A stretch of 64,000 nt of DNA from positions 1 through 64,000 of the forward strand of contig NZ_AZEC01000013.1 of assembly GCF_001435585.1 (NCBI RefSeq). Reading direction: 5' to 3'. Within the stretch, counting starts at the first letter, position 1; each line of letters begins with the position of its first letter. Below, in pieces: positions 40,182 to 48,666 of the stretch. Origin of the DNA: Schleiferilactobacillus perolens DSM 12744. Its GTDB lineage: Bacteria > Bacillota > Bacilli > Lactobacillales > Lactobacillaceae. A program made the position numbers and the translations under genes. The notes beneath the pieces were generated by a model, which saw nothing but the letters and a program-made list of their open reading frames with translations, did no database searches and had not been told where the DNA came from.

Positions 40182-41549
40182 TTAATCTTCTACCTGCTTC
40201 GTCACGTCATCCCCATTATGGGCAATCACGTCCTTGTACCAGTCAAAGCTGTCCTTTTTATACCGTTTCAACGTCCCACTATCATTGGTTTCACCGCGAT
40301 CGACGTAAATAAAGCCGTACCGTTTCGTGAAACCTTCGTGGGTCGAAACCAGATCAATGGCTGACCACACATGGTAGCCAATCACCGGAATGCCCTCACC
40401 AATGGCCAGACGCATCTGATAGATATGGTCATTCAAGTATTTGATCCGATACGGATCGTGGACTTTGCCATCTGCTGTCAGGGTATCGTGAGCGCCTAGA
40501 CCGTTTTCGGTAATGATCATCGGTAAATTGTAGCGATCATACAGCTGACGCAAGGTGAGGCGGAAGCCGGCCGGATCGAGATCCCAGCCGAATTCGGTTT
40601 GATCCAAGAAGGGATTGATCACTTTCTTGAAGGGCAAAGTGCTGCCGGGTTCTGCCGCACGAATGGTTTCGGTGTTGTAATAGTTGAAATACAACAGGTC
40701 GGGGTGGGCGGCGGCGATGGTTGCCATGTCATCTGCTGCAATTTCTGGCGTCGCGTGGAATTGTTCGAATAAGTGCCAGGCCACGTGGTTATAGTGACCC
40801 AAGATCGTCACATCACCAAACAACAGATTGCGCACGGAGTCATACACGTTGGCTGCCAGTGCATCTTCCGGTCGAGGCGTCAATGGATAGACAGCCACTA
40901 AGTTAGGTGCGGGACCGATTTTGATTTCTGGATGGTGCTCATGGGCGTAAATCATCACCTTGGCTGCTGCCACGAACATGTTGTGGTTGGCCTGGGCCAC
41001 TTCTTGGAGAGTCATCTTGCCCTTGAGCGCGGCGGCGAGCATCCCAGCAAATAGCATATTTTGTTCATTGATCGTTTGATAATACGTGATTTGTGGGGAG
41101 AAATGGTTCAGCACGGTTTTAGCATATTGCACGAATGCATCGATGGTGGCACGATTCGCCCAGCCGCCCTGCTTCTGCAATGCGGCAGGCAAGTCGAAGT
41201 GGAAAAGGGTCGCTACCGGTTCGATATGTTGGGCTTTCAACTGATCCAACACATCTTGATAGTAATCCAAACCGGCTTGGTTCACTTCACCGGCGCCGTT
41301 GGGGTAGATCCGGGTCCAGGCAATGGAGAAGCGGTAGGACTTGAAGCCCATTTCGCCATAGAGGCTGATGTCTTCCGGGTAGTGATGGTAGCCGTCACTG
41401 GTGATTTTGAAATCCGCGGTGCCAGCTGGCGGTGTCGCGACATCTTGCACGGACAAGCCTTTGCCATCGGTGTTATAGGCGCCCTCATATTGATAGGCGG
41501 AGGTGGAAGCACCCCATAAAAAGTCTTTTGGAAAATCTGCTAATGCCAA
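40182..41549 (-). CDS. Glycoside hydrolase family 1, 6-phospho-beta-glucosidase
   Basis: About 455 aa from TTG 41549 (LALADFPKDFLWGASTSAYQ), chosen because AAAGGCAGGG lies 6-7 bases upstream; the longer frame adds an unrelated leader. The acid/base motif is TINEQN (about 165) and the nucleophile is ITENGLG (about 355). The TINEQN form is common in LAB phospho-beta-glucosidases, which cleave PTS-imported 6-phospho-beta-glucosides (cellobiose, salicin, arbutin). No PTS or antiterminator gene is adjacent, so uptake must be encoded elsewhere. Confidence 0.9.
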   Translation of the reverse strand: MALADFPKDFLWGASTSAYQYEGAYNTDGKGLSVQDVATPPAGTADFKITSDGYHHYPEDISLYGEMGFKSYRFSIAWTRIYPNGAGEVNQAGLDYYQDVLDQLKAQHIEPVATLFHFDLPAALQKQGGWANRATIDAFVQYAKTVLNHFSPQITYYQTINEQNMLFAGMLAAALKGKMTLQEVAQANHNMFVAAAKVMIYAHEHHPEIKIGPAPNLVAVYPLTPRPEDALAANVYDSVRNLLFGDVTILGHYNHVAWHLFEQFHATPEIAADDMATIAAAHPDLLYFNYYNTETIRAAEPGSTLPFKKVINPFLDQTEFGWDLDPAGFRLTLRQLYDRYNLPMIITENGLGAHDTLTADGKVHDPYRIKYLNDHIYQMRLAIGEGIPVIGYHVWSAIDLVSTHEGFTKRYGFIYVDRGETNDSGTLKRYKKDSFDWYKDVIAHNGDDVTKQVED

Positions 41550-41673
41550 TGTTTTTCCCTGCCTTTCTTTTGTTACTACTTCTAGTTTAGCATGACTGGA
41601 ACCGGATACAGAGCGTGTCGTGTTATTTCCGCTGAAACATTTGGTACAATTGGGTTCAAAGGTGGTGGCACAA

Positions 41674-42513
41674 GTGGCTGAACAATCAATCATCGTCAGT
41701 CAAGATCTATGCGGTGCTGGAACGGTTTCGTTAGGGGCCGCCATTCCAATTTTGACTGCATTAGAGTTGCGCCCGAGAATCATTCCGACAGCGTTGTTAT
41801 CGACACATACAGGTGTGCCGGACAATACATATTTGGATTTAAGCAATCAAATCGGCCCGATCCTGGCGCACTGGCAAACATTGCCCTTGGCCATCGGCGG
41901 TCTTTATTTGGGGTATTTGGGGCCGAATGCATTGACCGTGTGGCAGGAATGGCTGCCCCGCTGGCAGCAGTTACCTTTGCGGCTGGTCGATCCGGCGATG
42001 GCCGATAATGGGCATTTGTACCGCGGTTTAGATGACCACTATGTCGCAGAGATGCGAAAACTCATCACCCATGCCAGTATCGTGACACCGAACATCACGG
42101 AAGCCCAATTACTATTGGGCCAACGGCCGACGGTGGGAACGATGACCGAAAGAGCAGTCCAGAGTTTGACGCAAAGGTTGGTGACCGAATTCCATGTCTC
42201 GGTCATCATCACGGGAATCACATTACCCGGTGGAAAAACTGGCGTGGCGTGGACGGGTGCGGCCGCTAAGGAACCGACAATCTGGGCAGTCGACACCTTG
42301 CCCGGTCATTACTTTGGTACCGGCGATATCTTTGCCAGTGTGTTAGCCGGCGGATTGATGCGGGGAAAGTGTGTGGATGATGCCATTCGCGTGGCCATGC
42401 GTTTTGTGGGGCAGGCCATTGATGCGACAAATCGGCTGGCCGATCCAACTAATCCACTGCACGATGTTGACTTTGGGACGTTATTGCCAGAATTAATCAA
42501 TGATTTCTCTTGA
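41674..42513 (+). CDS. Pyridoxal/pyridoxine kinase (PdxK/PdxY-type)
   Basis: A 279-aa ribokinase-fold kinase: IIVSQDLCGAGTVSLGAAIP at the start, LLSTHTGVPDNTYLDLS, ITPNITEAQLLLG (about 132) and the anion hole GHYFGTGDIFASVLAGG (about 210-226) with catalytic Asp in GTGD. It phosphorylates vitamin B6 vitamers to PLP precursors. GTG 41674 with AAAGGTGG upstream is the start. It is followed within 6 bases by an SDR gene and then an ECF S-component, forming a B6-salvage block. Confidence 0.85.
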   Translation: MAEQSIIVSQDLCGAGTVSLGAAIPILTALELRPRIIPTALLSTHTGVPDNTYLDLSNQIGPILAHWQTLPLAIGGLYLGYLGPNALTVWQEWLPRWQQLPLRLVDPAMADNGHLYRGLDDHYVAEMRKLITHASIVTPNITEAQLLLGQRPTVGTMTERAVQSLTQRLVTEFHVSVIITGITLPGGKTGVAWTGAAAKEPTIWAVDTLPGHYFGTGDIFASVLAGGLMRGKCVDDAIRVAMRFVGQAIDATNRLADPTNPLHDVDFGTLLPELINDFS

Positions 42514-42519
42514 GGTGAA

Positions 42520-43266
42520 ATGATGAATATCGCGATAATTACTGGTGCCTCCTCCGGGCTTGGCCGGGAATATGTGCGGGCCGTGGCAGAAAAGATGCCG
42601 GAGTTGGATGAAATTTGGTTGATTGCGCGACGTCAGCAACGACTGATTGACTTGGCGCATACATTGCCGGGGCACCGGTTTCGAATATTGCCTTACGATT
42701 TAACGACGGCTAGTTCGTTTCGCAAACTGCGGGGACTGCTTGCACGGGAGAATCCTCACGTGTGGTTATTGATCAATGATGCCGGGGCCATGCATACCGG
42801 ACCAGTGGCGACAATGTCTCTCGTGAATCAAGAAGAATTAATTACGCTGCACGCCGTCGCCCCGACACGGCTGGTCCATTTAGCCTTGCCCTATATGGAC
42901 CGTGGGTCAGCCATTATCAACGTGACTTCCATCGGCGGTTTTGCACCGGTACAAAATATGTCCGTGTACAGCGCCAGCAAGGCCTATCTGATTTCTTACA
43001 CTGAAGGTCTGCATGCAGAATTGCGCTCACAAGGGATTCACGTGATGGCTTTAGCCCCGGGGATTATGCGCACATCGCAAGCCAATGCTTTTGGCGGGAT
43101 CACCAAATATTTGCCCGCCTTAAATTTGCCGGCAGTTACCCGGCGCTCATTGAACCTGGTGATTCGCGGCCAATTAATATACACGCCAGGGCTTCTATAC
43201 AAAGCCTATCGTCTGGCGGCCCGCGTCACGCCAGATACACTATGGTCCTACGTGAACCGATTCTAG
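42520..43266 (+). CDS. Short-chain dehydrogenase/reductase
   Basis: A 248-aa SDR: ITGASSGLGREYV (residues 6-18), ARRQQR after beta-2 (NADP preference), NDAG, and YSASKAYL (about 148) with the preceding Ser in VTSIGG. It is sandwiched between the pyridoxal kinase (6-base gap) and the ECF S-component (12-base gap). The position suggests a vitamer-related reductase, but the family is too broad to fix the substrate. Confidence 0.85.
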   Translation: MMNIAIITGASSGLGREYVRAVAEKMPELDEIWLIARRQQRLIDLAHTLPGHRFRILPYDLTTASSFRKLRGLLARENPHVWLLINDAGAMHTGPVATMSLVNQEELITLHAVAPTRLVHLALPYMDRGSAIINVTSIGGFAPVQNMSVYSASKAYLISYTEGLHAELRSQGIHVMALAPGIMRTSQANAFGGITKYLPALNLPAVTRRSLNLVIRGQLIYTPGLLYKAYRLAARVTPDTLWSYVNRF

Positions 43267-43278
43267 GAGGAAAAAATT

Positions 43279-43824
43279 ATGTTGGGCAGAAACAAGCAAT
43301 TATTGAAAATTATTCTCACAGCGTTGTTCGCCGCTATTATTTACATTGGAATCTGGGTATTACGGATTCCGATTCCGGCAATGGTGGGGCGGCCGTTCAT
43401 TCATTTTGGCAACCCCTTGATGGTTTTGGCGATCCTCTTCCTCGGCGGAGTCTGGGGCGGGGCGGCTGCCGCCATTGGCTTGGGTGGCTTCGATGTGCTC
43501 AATGGGTATGCGGTGACATCTTGGCTGACGGTACTGGAAGTCGTCGTGATGGCGATTGTGGTCAGTACGATCATGCGTGTCTTTCGCCATGATGATCGGC
43601 CCAGCCATATCATTACGGTGGGGATCCTGGCAGGAATCACCAAACTGATTACGTCGTATCTGGTTTCTGTAGTCGAGGGGTTAATGGTGGGGATGACCTT
43701 CAAACCGGCACTCATCGCGGCTTTCTTGAGTTTGCCGGCCACGGCCATCAACTCGCTAGCGACAGCGATTATTGTTCCGATTCTCTATTTCATGCTGCGT
43801 CCGGCGTTTCGGCGGATTCAATAG
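43279..43824 (+). CDS. ECF transporter S component, probably for vitamin B6
   Basis: A 181-aa protein with about five or six membrane helices and the layout of group II ECF substrate-binding (S) subunits: a basic N-terminus, then ALFAAIIYIGIWVLRIPIPA. It would bind the vitamin and dock with a shared EcfAA'T module encoded elsewhere. RBS AGGAGGAAAA. Co-transcription with a pyridoxal kinase points to a pyridoxine/pyridoxal carrier (compare predicted PdxU-type proteins); this is inference from context. Confidence 0.78.
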   Translation: MLGRNKQLLKIILTALFAAIIYIGIWVLRIPIPAMVGRPFIHFGNPLMVLAILFLGGVWGGAAAAIGLGGFDVLNGYAVTSWLTVLEVVVMAIVVSTIMRVFRHDDRPSHIITVGILAGITKLITSYLVSVVEGLMVGMTFKPALIAAFLSLPATAINSLATAIIVPILYFMLRPAFRRIQ

Positions 43825-43846
43825 TAATTACGTGTTCTCCACAAGT

Positions 43847-44698
43847 TTATTTTATTCTGTTAAACAAAGTTTCGATGGTGCGCATAACGTTGTCTAGGGA
43901 GATATCTTGAGCGTAGGGATGGTCTTTTTGGTATCTAAGCCAATTGTCATGGATGACAGGACTGCTTTGAATTACAGTAAGAGCTGTTAAGGGATCTTGC
44001 ACGACTGTCGTGGGTACGCGTCCTTTTGTTGAAACTGTTTTGGTAAAGGCAGTTTGTAGTGTTTGGACCTGCCAGTCGTTTTTCAACAGTGTTGCGAACA
44101 TGTACAGGTCATAAAAATCCTTAGCACGCGAATTTATGGGCCCAAAGTAAAGAAAAGCTTCAAGTTTGTCTGCCATGATTTGTTCTAGCGGATAAGCTTG
44201 GAGCTTTGTTGTTTGTTGCGGGTCAAGTAAATGGTGATGAATCAGCTCAATTGTATGTGGGTGAATTGAATCACCGGTTGATAGATCGATTTTGATCTTT
44301 GCACGAGCGTTACTCCCCTTTAAAGTGGCGTCTAAACTCACCAGAAAACCTGGATAATTGTGATCCGCCATTTTAGCTTTGATAGACGATACGTTGAAGG
44401 TGACAGACGAGACGCTCCCTTTGTCGGTGAAAATTTCTTGCATCATTTTTTGGATGTTGGCTTTTGAGAGTGATTGGCCTGCCAACGTACTATCAATATC
44501 TTGGGTAGCACGATTGGCCACACCGATAAGGCTTTGAATTTCCATACCACCTTTGAAAATGAAGTTATCTCGGTAGGGCGAAGCAGCGACAAGAATCAAA
44601 AATTGTTCCAAGAAATACATGCGTTGAAATTGTGTTGGTGGTACTTTTGACTTTCTGGCAGCTGCGTTAATACGTTGAATAAGCGGGTCGTGGCTCAT
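43847..44698 (-). CDS. AbiEii-type nucleotidyltransferase toxin
   Basis: A 283-aa protein of the AbiEii/AbiGii toxin family: FIFKGGMEIQSLIG and RATQDIDSTL (about 40-68) form the nucleotidyltransferase core with the Asp pair in DID; LEQIMADKLEAFLYFGP (about 167) and KDFYDLYMF complete the family signature. Together with the AbiEi gene it forms a type IV toxin-antitoxin/abortive-infection pair. It overlaps abiEi by 4 bases, and GGAGGTTG lies within abiEi's end. Confidence 0.9.
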   Translation of the reverse strand: MSHDPLIQRINAAARKSKVPPTQFQRMYFLEQFLILVAASPYRDNFIFKGGMEIQSLIGVANRATQDIDSTLAGQSLSKANIQKMMQEIFTDKGSVSSVTFNVSSIKAKMADHNYPGFLVSLDATLKGSNARAKIKIDLSTGDSIHPHTIELIHHHLLDPQQTTKLQAYPLEQIMADKLEAFLYFGPINSRAKDFYDLYMFATLLKNDWQVQTLQTAFTKTVSTKGRVPTTVVQDPLTALTVIQSSPVIHDNWLRYQKDHPYAQDISLDNVMRTIETLFNRIK

Positions 44699-45285
44699 AA
44701 ATCAACCTCCAAGGTTTTGATGAAGTTTGAATGTGGGTAAAGCTTCTGTTGCAACTCGATCAGCTGCTGCAAGCGATACATGTTCTGCCTCACTAATTTT
44801 AAATACGCATGATAGGCATATTTGCGCACTTCCACGGATACATCTTCTCGTTCCCAAGTGTCGAGCATTGTTCGCTCGGGGGAATAGACACGTGCGGTAT
44901 TTCCATAGGGTGTTTTGACCGTTTCGATGCCCAACTCGAAACGGTTTTGAACTTGATGACGAGTGTGAATGTCCAATCTTGCTAAGTTGGGATTGTTGTA
45001 CCCCTTTGGAAATGTCATTTCGTAGTGGAACGGCGCTTCTTCTGTCATGTCATGCAAGTCTCTAGCGGAAAGACCGGAGAATACACCTTTAGAAAAACGT
45101 TGACTAAAAGTCGCATAACGATCCTCTAACACATTTGGAAACACATAAATTCCTCTGTCTAATCGTTCGATTTCTCCATTTTTTGTGGCTTTTTCGAGTG
45201 CATTAATATCCAGACCAAAGTCAGTGGCTGTTTTATAAGTAAACGTTGTGTGTTGCGCTTGAAGATTTGCCCATTGAGTCTTCAC
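44695..45285 (-). CDS. AbiEi-type antitoxin/transcriptional repressor
   Basis: A 196-aa protein with an N-terminal winged HTH (YKTATDFGLDINALEKATKN, then EIERLDRGIYV) and the AbiEi C-terminal domain (VKTPYGNTARVYSPERTMLD is typical). AbiEi proteins neutralise the AbiEii toxin and repress the operon by binding inverted repeats in the promoter; a matching repeat is found at 45311-45344. GTG start with AGGAGGTGG. Confidence 0.9.
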   Translation of the reverse strand: MKTQWANLQAQHTTFTYKTATDFGLDINALEKATKNGEIERLDRGIYVFPNVLEDRYATFSQRFSKGVFSGLSARDLHDMTEEAPFHYEMTFPKGYNNPNLARLDIHTRHQVQNRFELGIETVKTPYGNTARVYSPERTMLDTWEREDVSVEVRKYAYHAYLKLVRQNMYRLQQLIELQQKLYPHSNFIKTLEVDL

Positions 45286-45308
45286 TACCTGCCACCTCCT
45301 AATTTAAT

Positions 45309-45344
45309 ATTATATACTATCAAAATCGTAAAAGGTAGTATATA
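45309..45344 (-). promoter_or_regulatory. abiE promoter with inverted repeat
   Basis: TATATACTATC (45311-45321) and GGTAGTATATA (45334-45344) form an inverted repeat with one mismatch, overlapping a minus-strand TATAAT (45314-45309). This is the expected AbiEi autoregulation site. Confidence 0.7.
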
Positions 45345-45352
45345 GTTTGAGA

Positions 45353-45389
45353 CAAAAAAATTCCAGCAGACCGGAACATCTGCTGGAAA
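45353..45389 (-). terminator. Terminator of the HAD phosphatase gene
   Basis: TTCCAGCAGA/TCTGCTGGAA perfect 10-bp stem; on the minus strand it is followed by a run of seven T. Confidence 0.88.
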
Positions 45390-45421
45390 GTTAGGGGGAT
45401 CTTGCGAATTCAGGGAACTAA

Positions 45422-46276
45422 TCAGGACATGGTCACGGCCTCTTCAGTCATCGCATAATCTTGCAACGCTTCGGCGACACCACCCTGGTCATTTGTGGCC
45501 ACGATGTGGGTCGCTTTTTCTTTGACACTGGTAAAGGAATTCCCCATGGCGATACTTAAACCGGCGGCGGTGAGCATGGGCAGATCATTCTCGCCATCGC
45601 CAATGGCCATCGTTTGGGTGACAGGAATGTCAAAGTGACGGGCCAAAGTGTGCAGAGCGCTTTGTTTAGAAACGCTGGCGTCGCTGACTTCCAGATAAGT
45701 GGGTTTAGACCGTGATGCATTGAGATGCCAATCCGGGCGCTGGGCCAATAGTGCGCTTAGTTGATCGATGACGGCAGGATCGGCCATGCACAGAATCTTG
45801 TGCGTCGTGAGACCAGCAGCTAGGCGCTGCGCCAGGGGGACGATAATCGGATTTGTGCCGGTAATCGCAGCCTCTTGCGCGTTCCATTGATCGTGCTGAT
45901 TCGCCAACCAGGCTAAACCGGAATACACATTAATACTCACGGGCAGCTGATGTTCGACGATCATTTGCCAGAGCTGAATGGGTACGCGCGCATACAGTGG
46001 CTGTTCGGACACGATTTGCCAGGTATACCCGCCTGCTTCAGGAACGTATTCAACGATGAGACTGCCATTAAGGGCGACCATGGGGACGGCGAGACCCAGT
46101 GATTGGGCCAAGTCGAGCATTGCCAGCGGCGGCCGGGCAGAGGCCAGTACAAAATGGCCGCCTGCCTGACTGTATTCTTGAATAGCGGAAACGACTTTAT
46201 CGGGGATGGTCCCCTCATTGTTCACCAAGGTGCCATCAATGTCGCTAAGTACTAACGGATACTGCATCATCATCAT
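45422..46276 (-). CDS. HAD-superfamily phosphatase, Cof subfamily
   Basis: A 284-aa protein with HAD motif I LSDIDGTLVN (about residue 10), motif II (LASAR), a Lys after the C2 cap, and motif IV GDGENDLPML (about 222-231), as in Cof/YbiV-type sugar-phosphate phosphatases. Substrate unknown. RBS AAAGGAG precedes a run of ATGs; the exact one used is uncertain by a few residues. A small hairpin and two direct repeats lie upstream. Confidence 0.9.
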   Translation of the reverse strand: MMMMQYPLVLSDIDGTLVNNEGTIPDKVVSAIQEYSQAGGHFVLASARPPLAMLDLAQSLGLAVPMVALNGSLIVEYVPEAGGYTWQIVSEQPLYARVPIQLWQMIVEHQLPVSINVYSGLAWLANQHDQWNAQEAAITGTNPIIVPLAQRLAAGLTTHKILCMADPAVIDQLSALLAQRPDWHLNASRSKPTYLEVSDASVSKQSALHTLARHFDIPVTQTMAIGDGENDLPMLTAAGLSIAMGNSFTSVKEKATHIVATNDQGGVAEALQDYAMTEEAVTMS

Positions 46277-46358
46277 GGACCGCTCCTTTCAAGCAAGAAG
46301 GCAAGCAAGCATCGATCAGCTTGTTTGACGAAAGCCCCTTTCGGCTTTCAAGGATAGT

Positions 46359-46400
46359 ATATGTGTATTTGAGGGTAATTGCAAGTAAATATGTGTATTT
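46359..46400. promoter_or_regulatory. Direct repeats upstream of the HAD gene
   Basis: ATATGTGTATTT occurs at 46359-46370 and 46389-46400, starts 30 bp apart (about three helical turns), between the HAD gene and the Nudix terminator. It is a possible regulator-binding pair. Confidence 0.4.
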
Positions 46401-46408
46401 AGTTGTCA

Positions 46409-46430
46409 ATAAAAAGCGGCGACGGCCGCT
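46409..46430 (-). terminator. Terminator of the Nudix gene
   Basis: On the minus strand AGCGGC-CGTC-GCCGCT is followed by TTTTTATTG. Confidence 0.65.
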
Positions 46431-46446
46431 CATCGTGTGGTATGGT

Positions 46447-46923
46447 CTAATCTCGCTCTACTTCGTGACGCAGGGGTGTCCCCAACGCCGTAAAAGTAAT
46501 CATTTTTCTTGGCTGAATAATTCGAGCGGCTTCTGTTAATGGGTACCACACCATTTTGGCTTGAGCAGAAACATCCAAGTGGTCATAATTCAAATGTTGT
46601 AAATGATTGAATAATACGTCGTCAACGCGCTGGCGGAATACCATTGTTAGCTGGTGAAACTGCATGGTGTCCCGGTCCCAAAAAGATTCCAATACGCCGG
46701 CGAATTCGGGACCGCTCAGTGCGATTCCCAGTTCTTCTTGAGCCTCACGCAGAATCGCTTGCTCGGCTGTTTCGTTGAAATGAATGGCACCGCCGGGAAC
46801 ATAAACTTCGGGGGCATCATTTTCTAATAGAAGTGATTGGCGGTGAATTAAGAGAATAGAAGAACGGACAGAAAATTGTTGGGTGTTGGATAGGAAAAAG
46901 CGAGCATCATTATCTTCCTGCAT
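46447..46923 (-). CDS. Nudix hydrolase
   Basis: A 158-aa protein containing the full Nudix box, from GGAIHFNETAEQAILREAQE to EELGI (about residues 47-70), with all metal-binding glutamates. It hydrolyses a nucleoside-diphosphate-linked compound; the substrate cannot be read from the box. RBS CTGGAGGCG. It lies between a HAD phosphatase and a DeoR-type regulator, all on the minus strand but with separate signals. Confidence 0.88.
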   Translation of the reverse strand: MQEDNDARFFLSNTQQFSVRSSILLIHRQSLLLENDAPEVYVPGGAIHFNETAEQAILREAQEELGIALSGPEFAGVLESFWDRDTMQFHQLTMVFRQRVDDVLFNHLQHLNYDHLDVSAQAKMVWYPLTEAARIIQPRKMITFTALGTPLRHEVERD

Positions 46924-46965
46924 TTGTACGCCTCCAGGTGCCAGCTGATGAAAATTGACTAAGCG

Positions 46966-47721
46966 TTAGTCTTTCGGCGGTGCCACCATCACTTCGACAT
47001 TGTCGGGCAACTGTTCTTCTTTGGCAGGGGTCTGGTCGGTGATCAACACATCCACATCCGGCCACGCGGCGACCAGGTAGGGTGTTTTCTTTTGGAACTT
47101 TTGATTTTCGGCCAAGATGACCACTTGTCGGGCATGAGCCACGGCGGCACGCTTTAATGCTGCATCGTTTTCATCTTTCACATAGGCGCCTTTTTCCTCT
47201 AAACTGGCAGCCCCCATAATGGCCAAGTCGAATTCTAAATATTGGAGTGCCTGTAAATTGGCTGGGGCAAAGAAGACCCGATTCTTTTGTTCAAAACGAC
47301 CGCCTAACAAATGCAAATCCACATCGGGTTTAGTCGATAGGGTGAAGGCATTGTCCAGCGAGGTCGTGAAAACGGTGACCGCCTGGTGGAGCTGCTGGGC
47401 GACTGCGCGGACAGAGGTGCTGGTATCCAAGAATACAGTCATTCCTGGCTGAATTAACGGCAATACGGCGGCGGCCATGGATTTCTTGGCAACAGGGAAT
47501 TGGTGCTGCCGTTCCAGATAGTCTAGGACTGGCAAGACTTTTTGTGTTTGCACAATGCCGCCATGGGTACGTTGGGCCTGGCCCAATTGGACTACGGCCA
47601 TCATGTCTCGCCGGGCGGTTTCTCGGGATGTGTTGAATTTGGCCATGATTTCTTTGGTGGTCAATTGACCGACTTCTCGCAGCCATTCGATGATGGCTTG
47701 AACACGCTGTTGCTGGTACAT
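46966..47721 (-). CDS. DeoR/GlpR-family transcriptional regulator
   Basis: A 251-aa protein: DeoR HTH QVGQLTTKEIMAKFN-type segment (REVGQLTTKEIMAKFNTSRE, then TARRDMMAVVQ; residues about 16-46) and a C-terminal sugar-phosphate sensor (VFLDTSTSVRAVAQQL, DLAIMGAASLEEKGAYV). ATG 47721 with AAAGAGGT upstream is the start. Target unknown; the neighbouring genes carry no clear sugar operon, so it may act at a distance. Confidence 0.87.
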   Translation of the reverse strand: MYQQQRVQAIIEWLREVGQLTTKEIMAKFNTSRETARRDMMAVVQLGQAQRTHGGIVQTQKVLPVLDYLERQHQFPVAKKSMAAAVLPLIQPGMTVFLDTSTSVRAVAQQLHQAVTVFTTSLDNAFTLSTKPDVDLHLLGGRFEQKNRVFFAPANLQALQYLEFDLAIMGAASLEEKGAYVKDENDAALKRAAVAHARQVVILAENQKFQKKTPYLVAAWPDVDVLITDQTPAKEEQLPDNVEVMVAPPKD

Positions 47722-47727
47722 GGGCAT

Positions 47728-48187
47728 ACCTCTTTTCTTCCTTTAGTGTAGCGAAACGCGTCTTTAACGGCAATGCTGGGAAATACACACAAATACCCAC
47801 CGGCGGGTACAAGTATTATGGGGTACAATTGAGGTAGATCAATCAAGGCGGGGTAGGATAAAATCTTTACCTAATGGCCCGTGCCAAAGCTGCGTAATCT
47901 CCGGTGAAATGGGGCTGGAACGCTGTGACGGCGGTTTGAGCCCGCAAAGACCGCGGTCTCAAACACGCCTAACCACATCCGCGCAAAGAGCGCGCGGTGT
48001 GGTTTCCACAGCTGAACCCCATTTCACCTCCGATTGCTCCGCATTGGCACTATATCCATCAGGTTCGAAGTGTTGTCTCGGCGATGTGTGTTTTGCAAGC
48101 TGTACCACGCACTTCATGCTGCCCTCTGACTAAATGAGTTGCACACCCGGGCCGTGGGTGCTTCGCTCTCTGAAAGGGATGGTCTTC
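47728..48187. other. Intergenic region carrying repeat copy D
   Basis: About 460 bp without a credible gene; it holds the full-length palindromic element 47879-48050 and the leader of the BRCT gene. The short frame 47909-48133 is a product of the repeat. Confidence 0.7.
47879..48050 (+). repeat. Full-length copy (D) of the dispersed palindromic element
   Basis: Outer arms GTGCCAAAGC (47881-47890)/GCATTGGCAC (48041-48050). Second stem GGTGAAATGGGG (47903-47914)/CCCCATTTCACC (48017-48028), perfect 12 bp. Core stem 47930-47945/47953-47969 (GGTTTGAGCCCGC against GCGGTCTCAAAC). Side hairpin CCACATCCGCGC/GCGCGCGGTGTGG (47973-48002). It is homologous to copy C in opposite orientation; the second stem differs in sequence from C on both arms yet still pairs fully. 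Confidence 0.87.
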
Positions 48188-48493
48188 ATGGATTTGCTGA
48201 ATAAAACAATTGTGTTCTCGGGGCATTTTGAAACAATGACGCAAGAGCAATTGGCGAAACTAGCCGTATTTGTGGGGGTCATCCCGCGGGAGACGGTGTC
48301 CGGCATTACCGATTACGTGGTGGTGGGGGCGATGTATGGGGACTTGTTCTCACCGCCCACAACGGAGAAACTCAAAACCGCCAATACGTTGAATATCCCC
48401 CTAATCTCTGAGGTGGATTTCTTGAATTATGTCGTATCCGTGTGGCAGCGGCGCTTGTCGAGTATGTCAATCAAGCAAATTGACGCAGGCTAG
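48188..48493 (+). CDS. Stand-alone BRCT-domain protein
   Basis: A 101-aa protein that is essentially one BRCT domain: MDLLNKTIVFSGHFETMTQE at the start (the DNA-ligase-type V-x-S/T-G-x-F turn), GITDYVVVG, KLKTANTLNIPLISEVDFLN. Such domains usually form the C-terminus of NAD-dependent DNA ligase; alone it may bind DNA ends or 5' phosphates. ATG 48188 has AAAGGGATGG upstream. No partner gene is adjacent. Confidence 0.82.
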   Translation: MDLLNKTIVFSGHFETMTQEQLAKLAVFVGVIPRETVSGITDYVVVGAMYGDLFSPPTTEKLKTANTLNIPLISEVDFLNYVVSVWQRRLSSMSIKQIDAG

Positions 48494-48666
48494 TGGGTTT
48501 GTTGGCATGGCGTGGGAACTCTTGACAAAAGCGCCACATGGCCTTCACATTTTTTTCACACTCATCCCGTAGTATACAAGATGTCAACAGGAACGAGGCC
48601 AACAGAATTCCTGCAAGACGCCAACAACCAAACTTTTTCTTCATGTTTTTTCTTTTTCCCCTGAGT

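Noticed and set aside
47909-48133. 74-aa frame upstream of the BRCT gene
   Set aside because: It is mostly inside repeat copy D; the real gene starts at 48188 with its own RBS.
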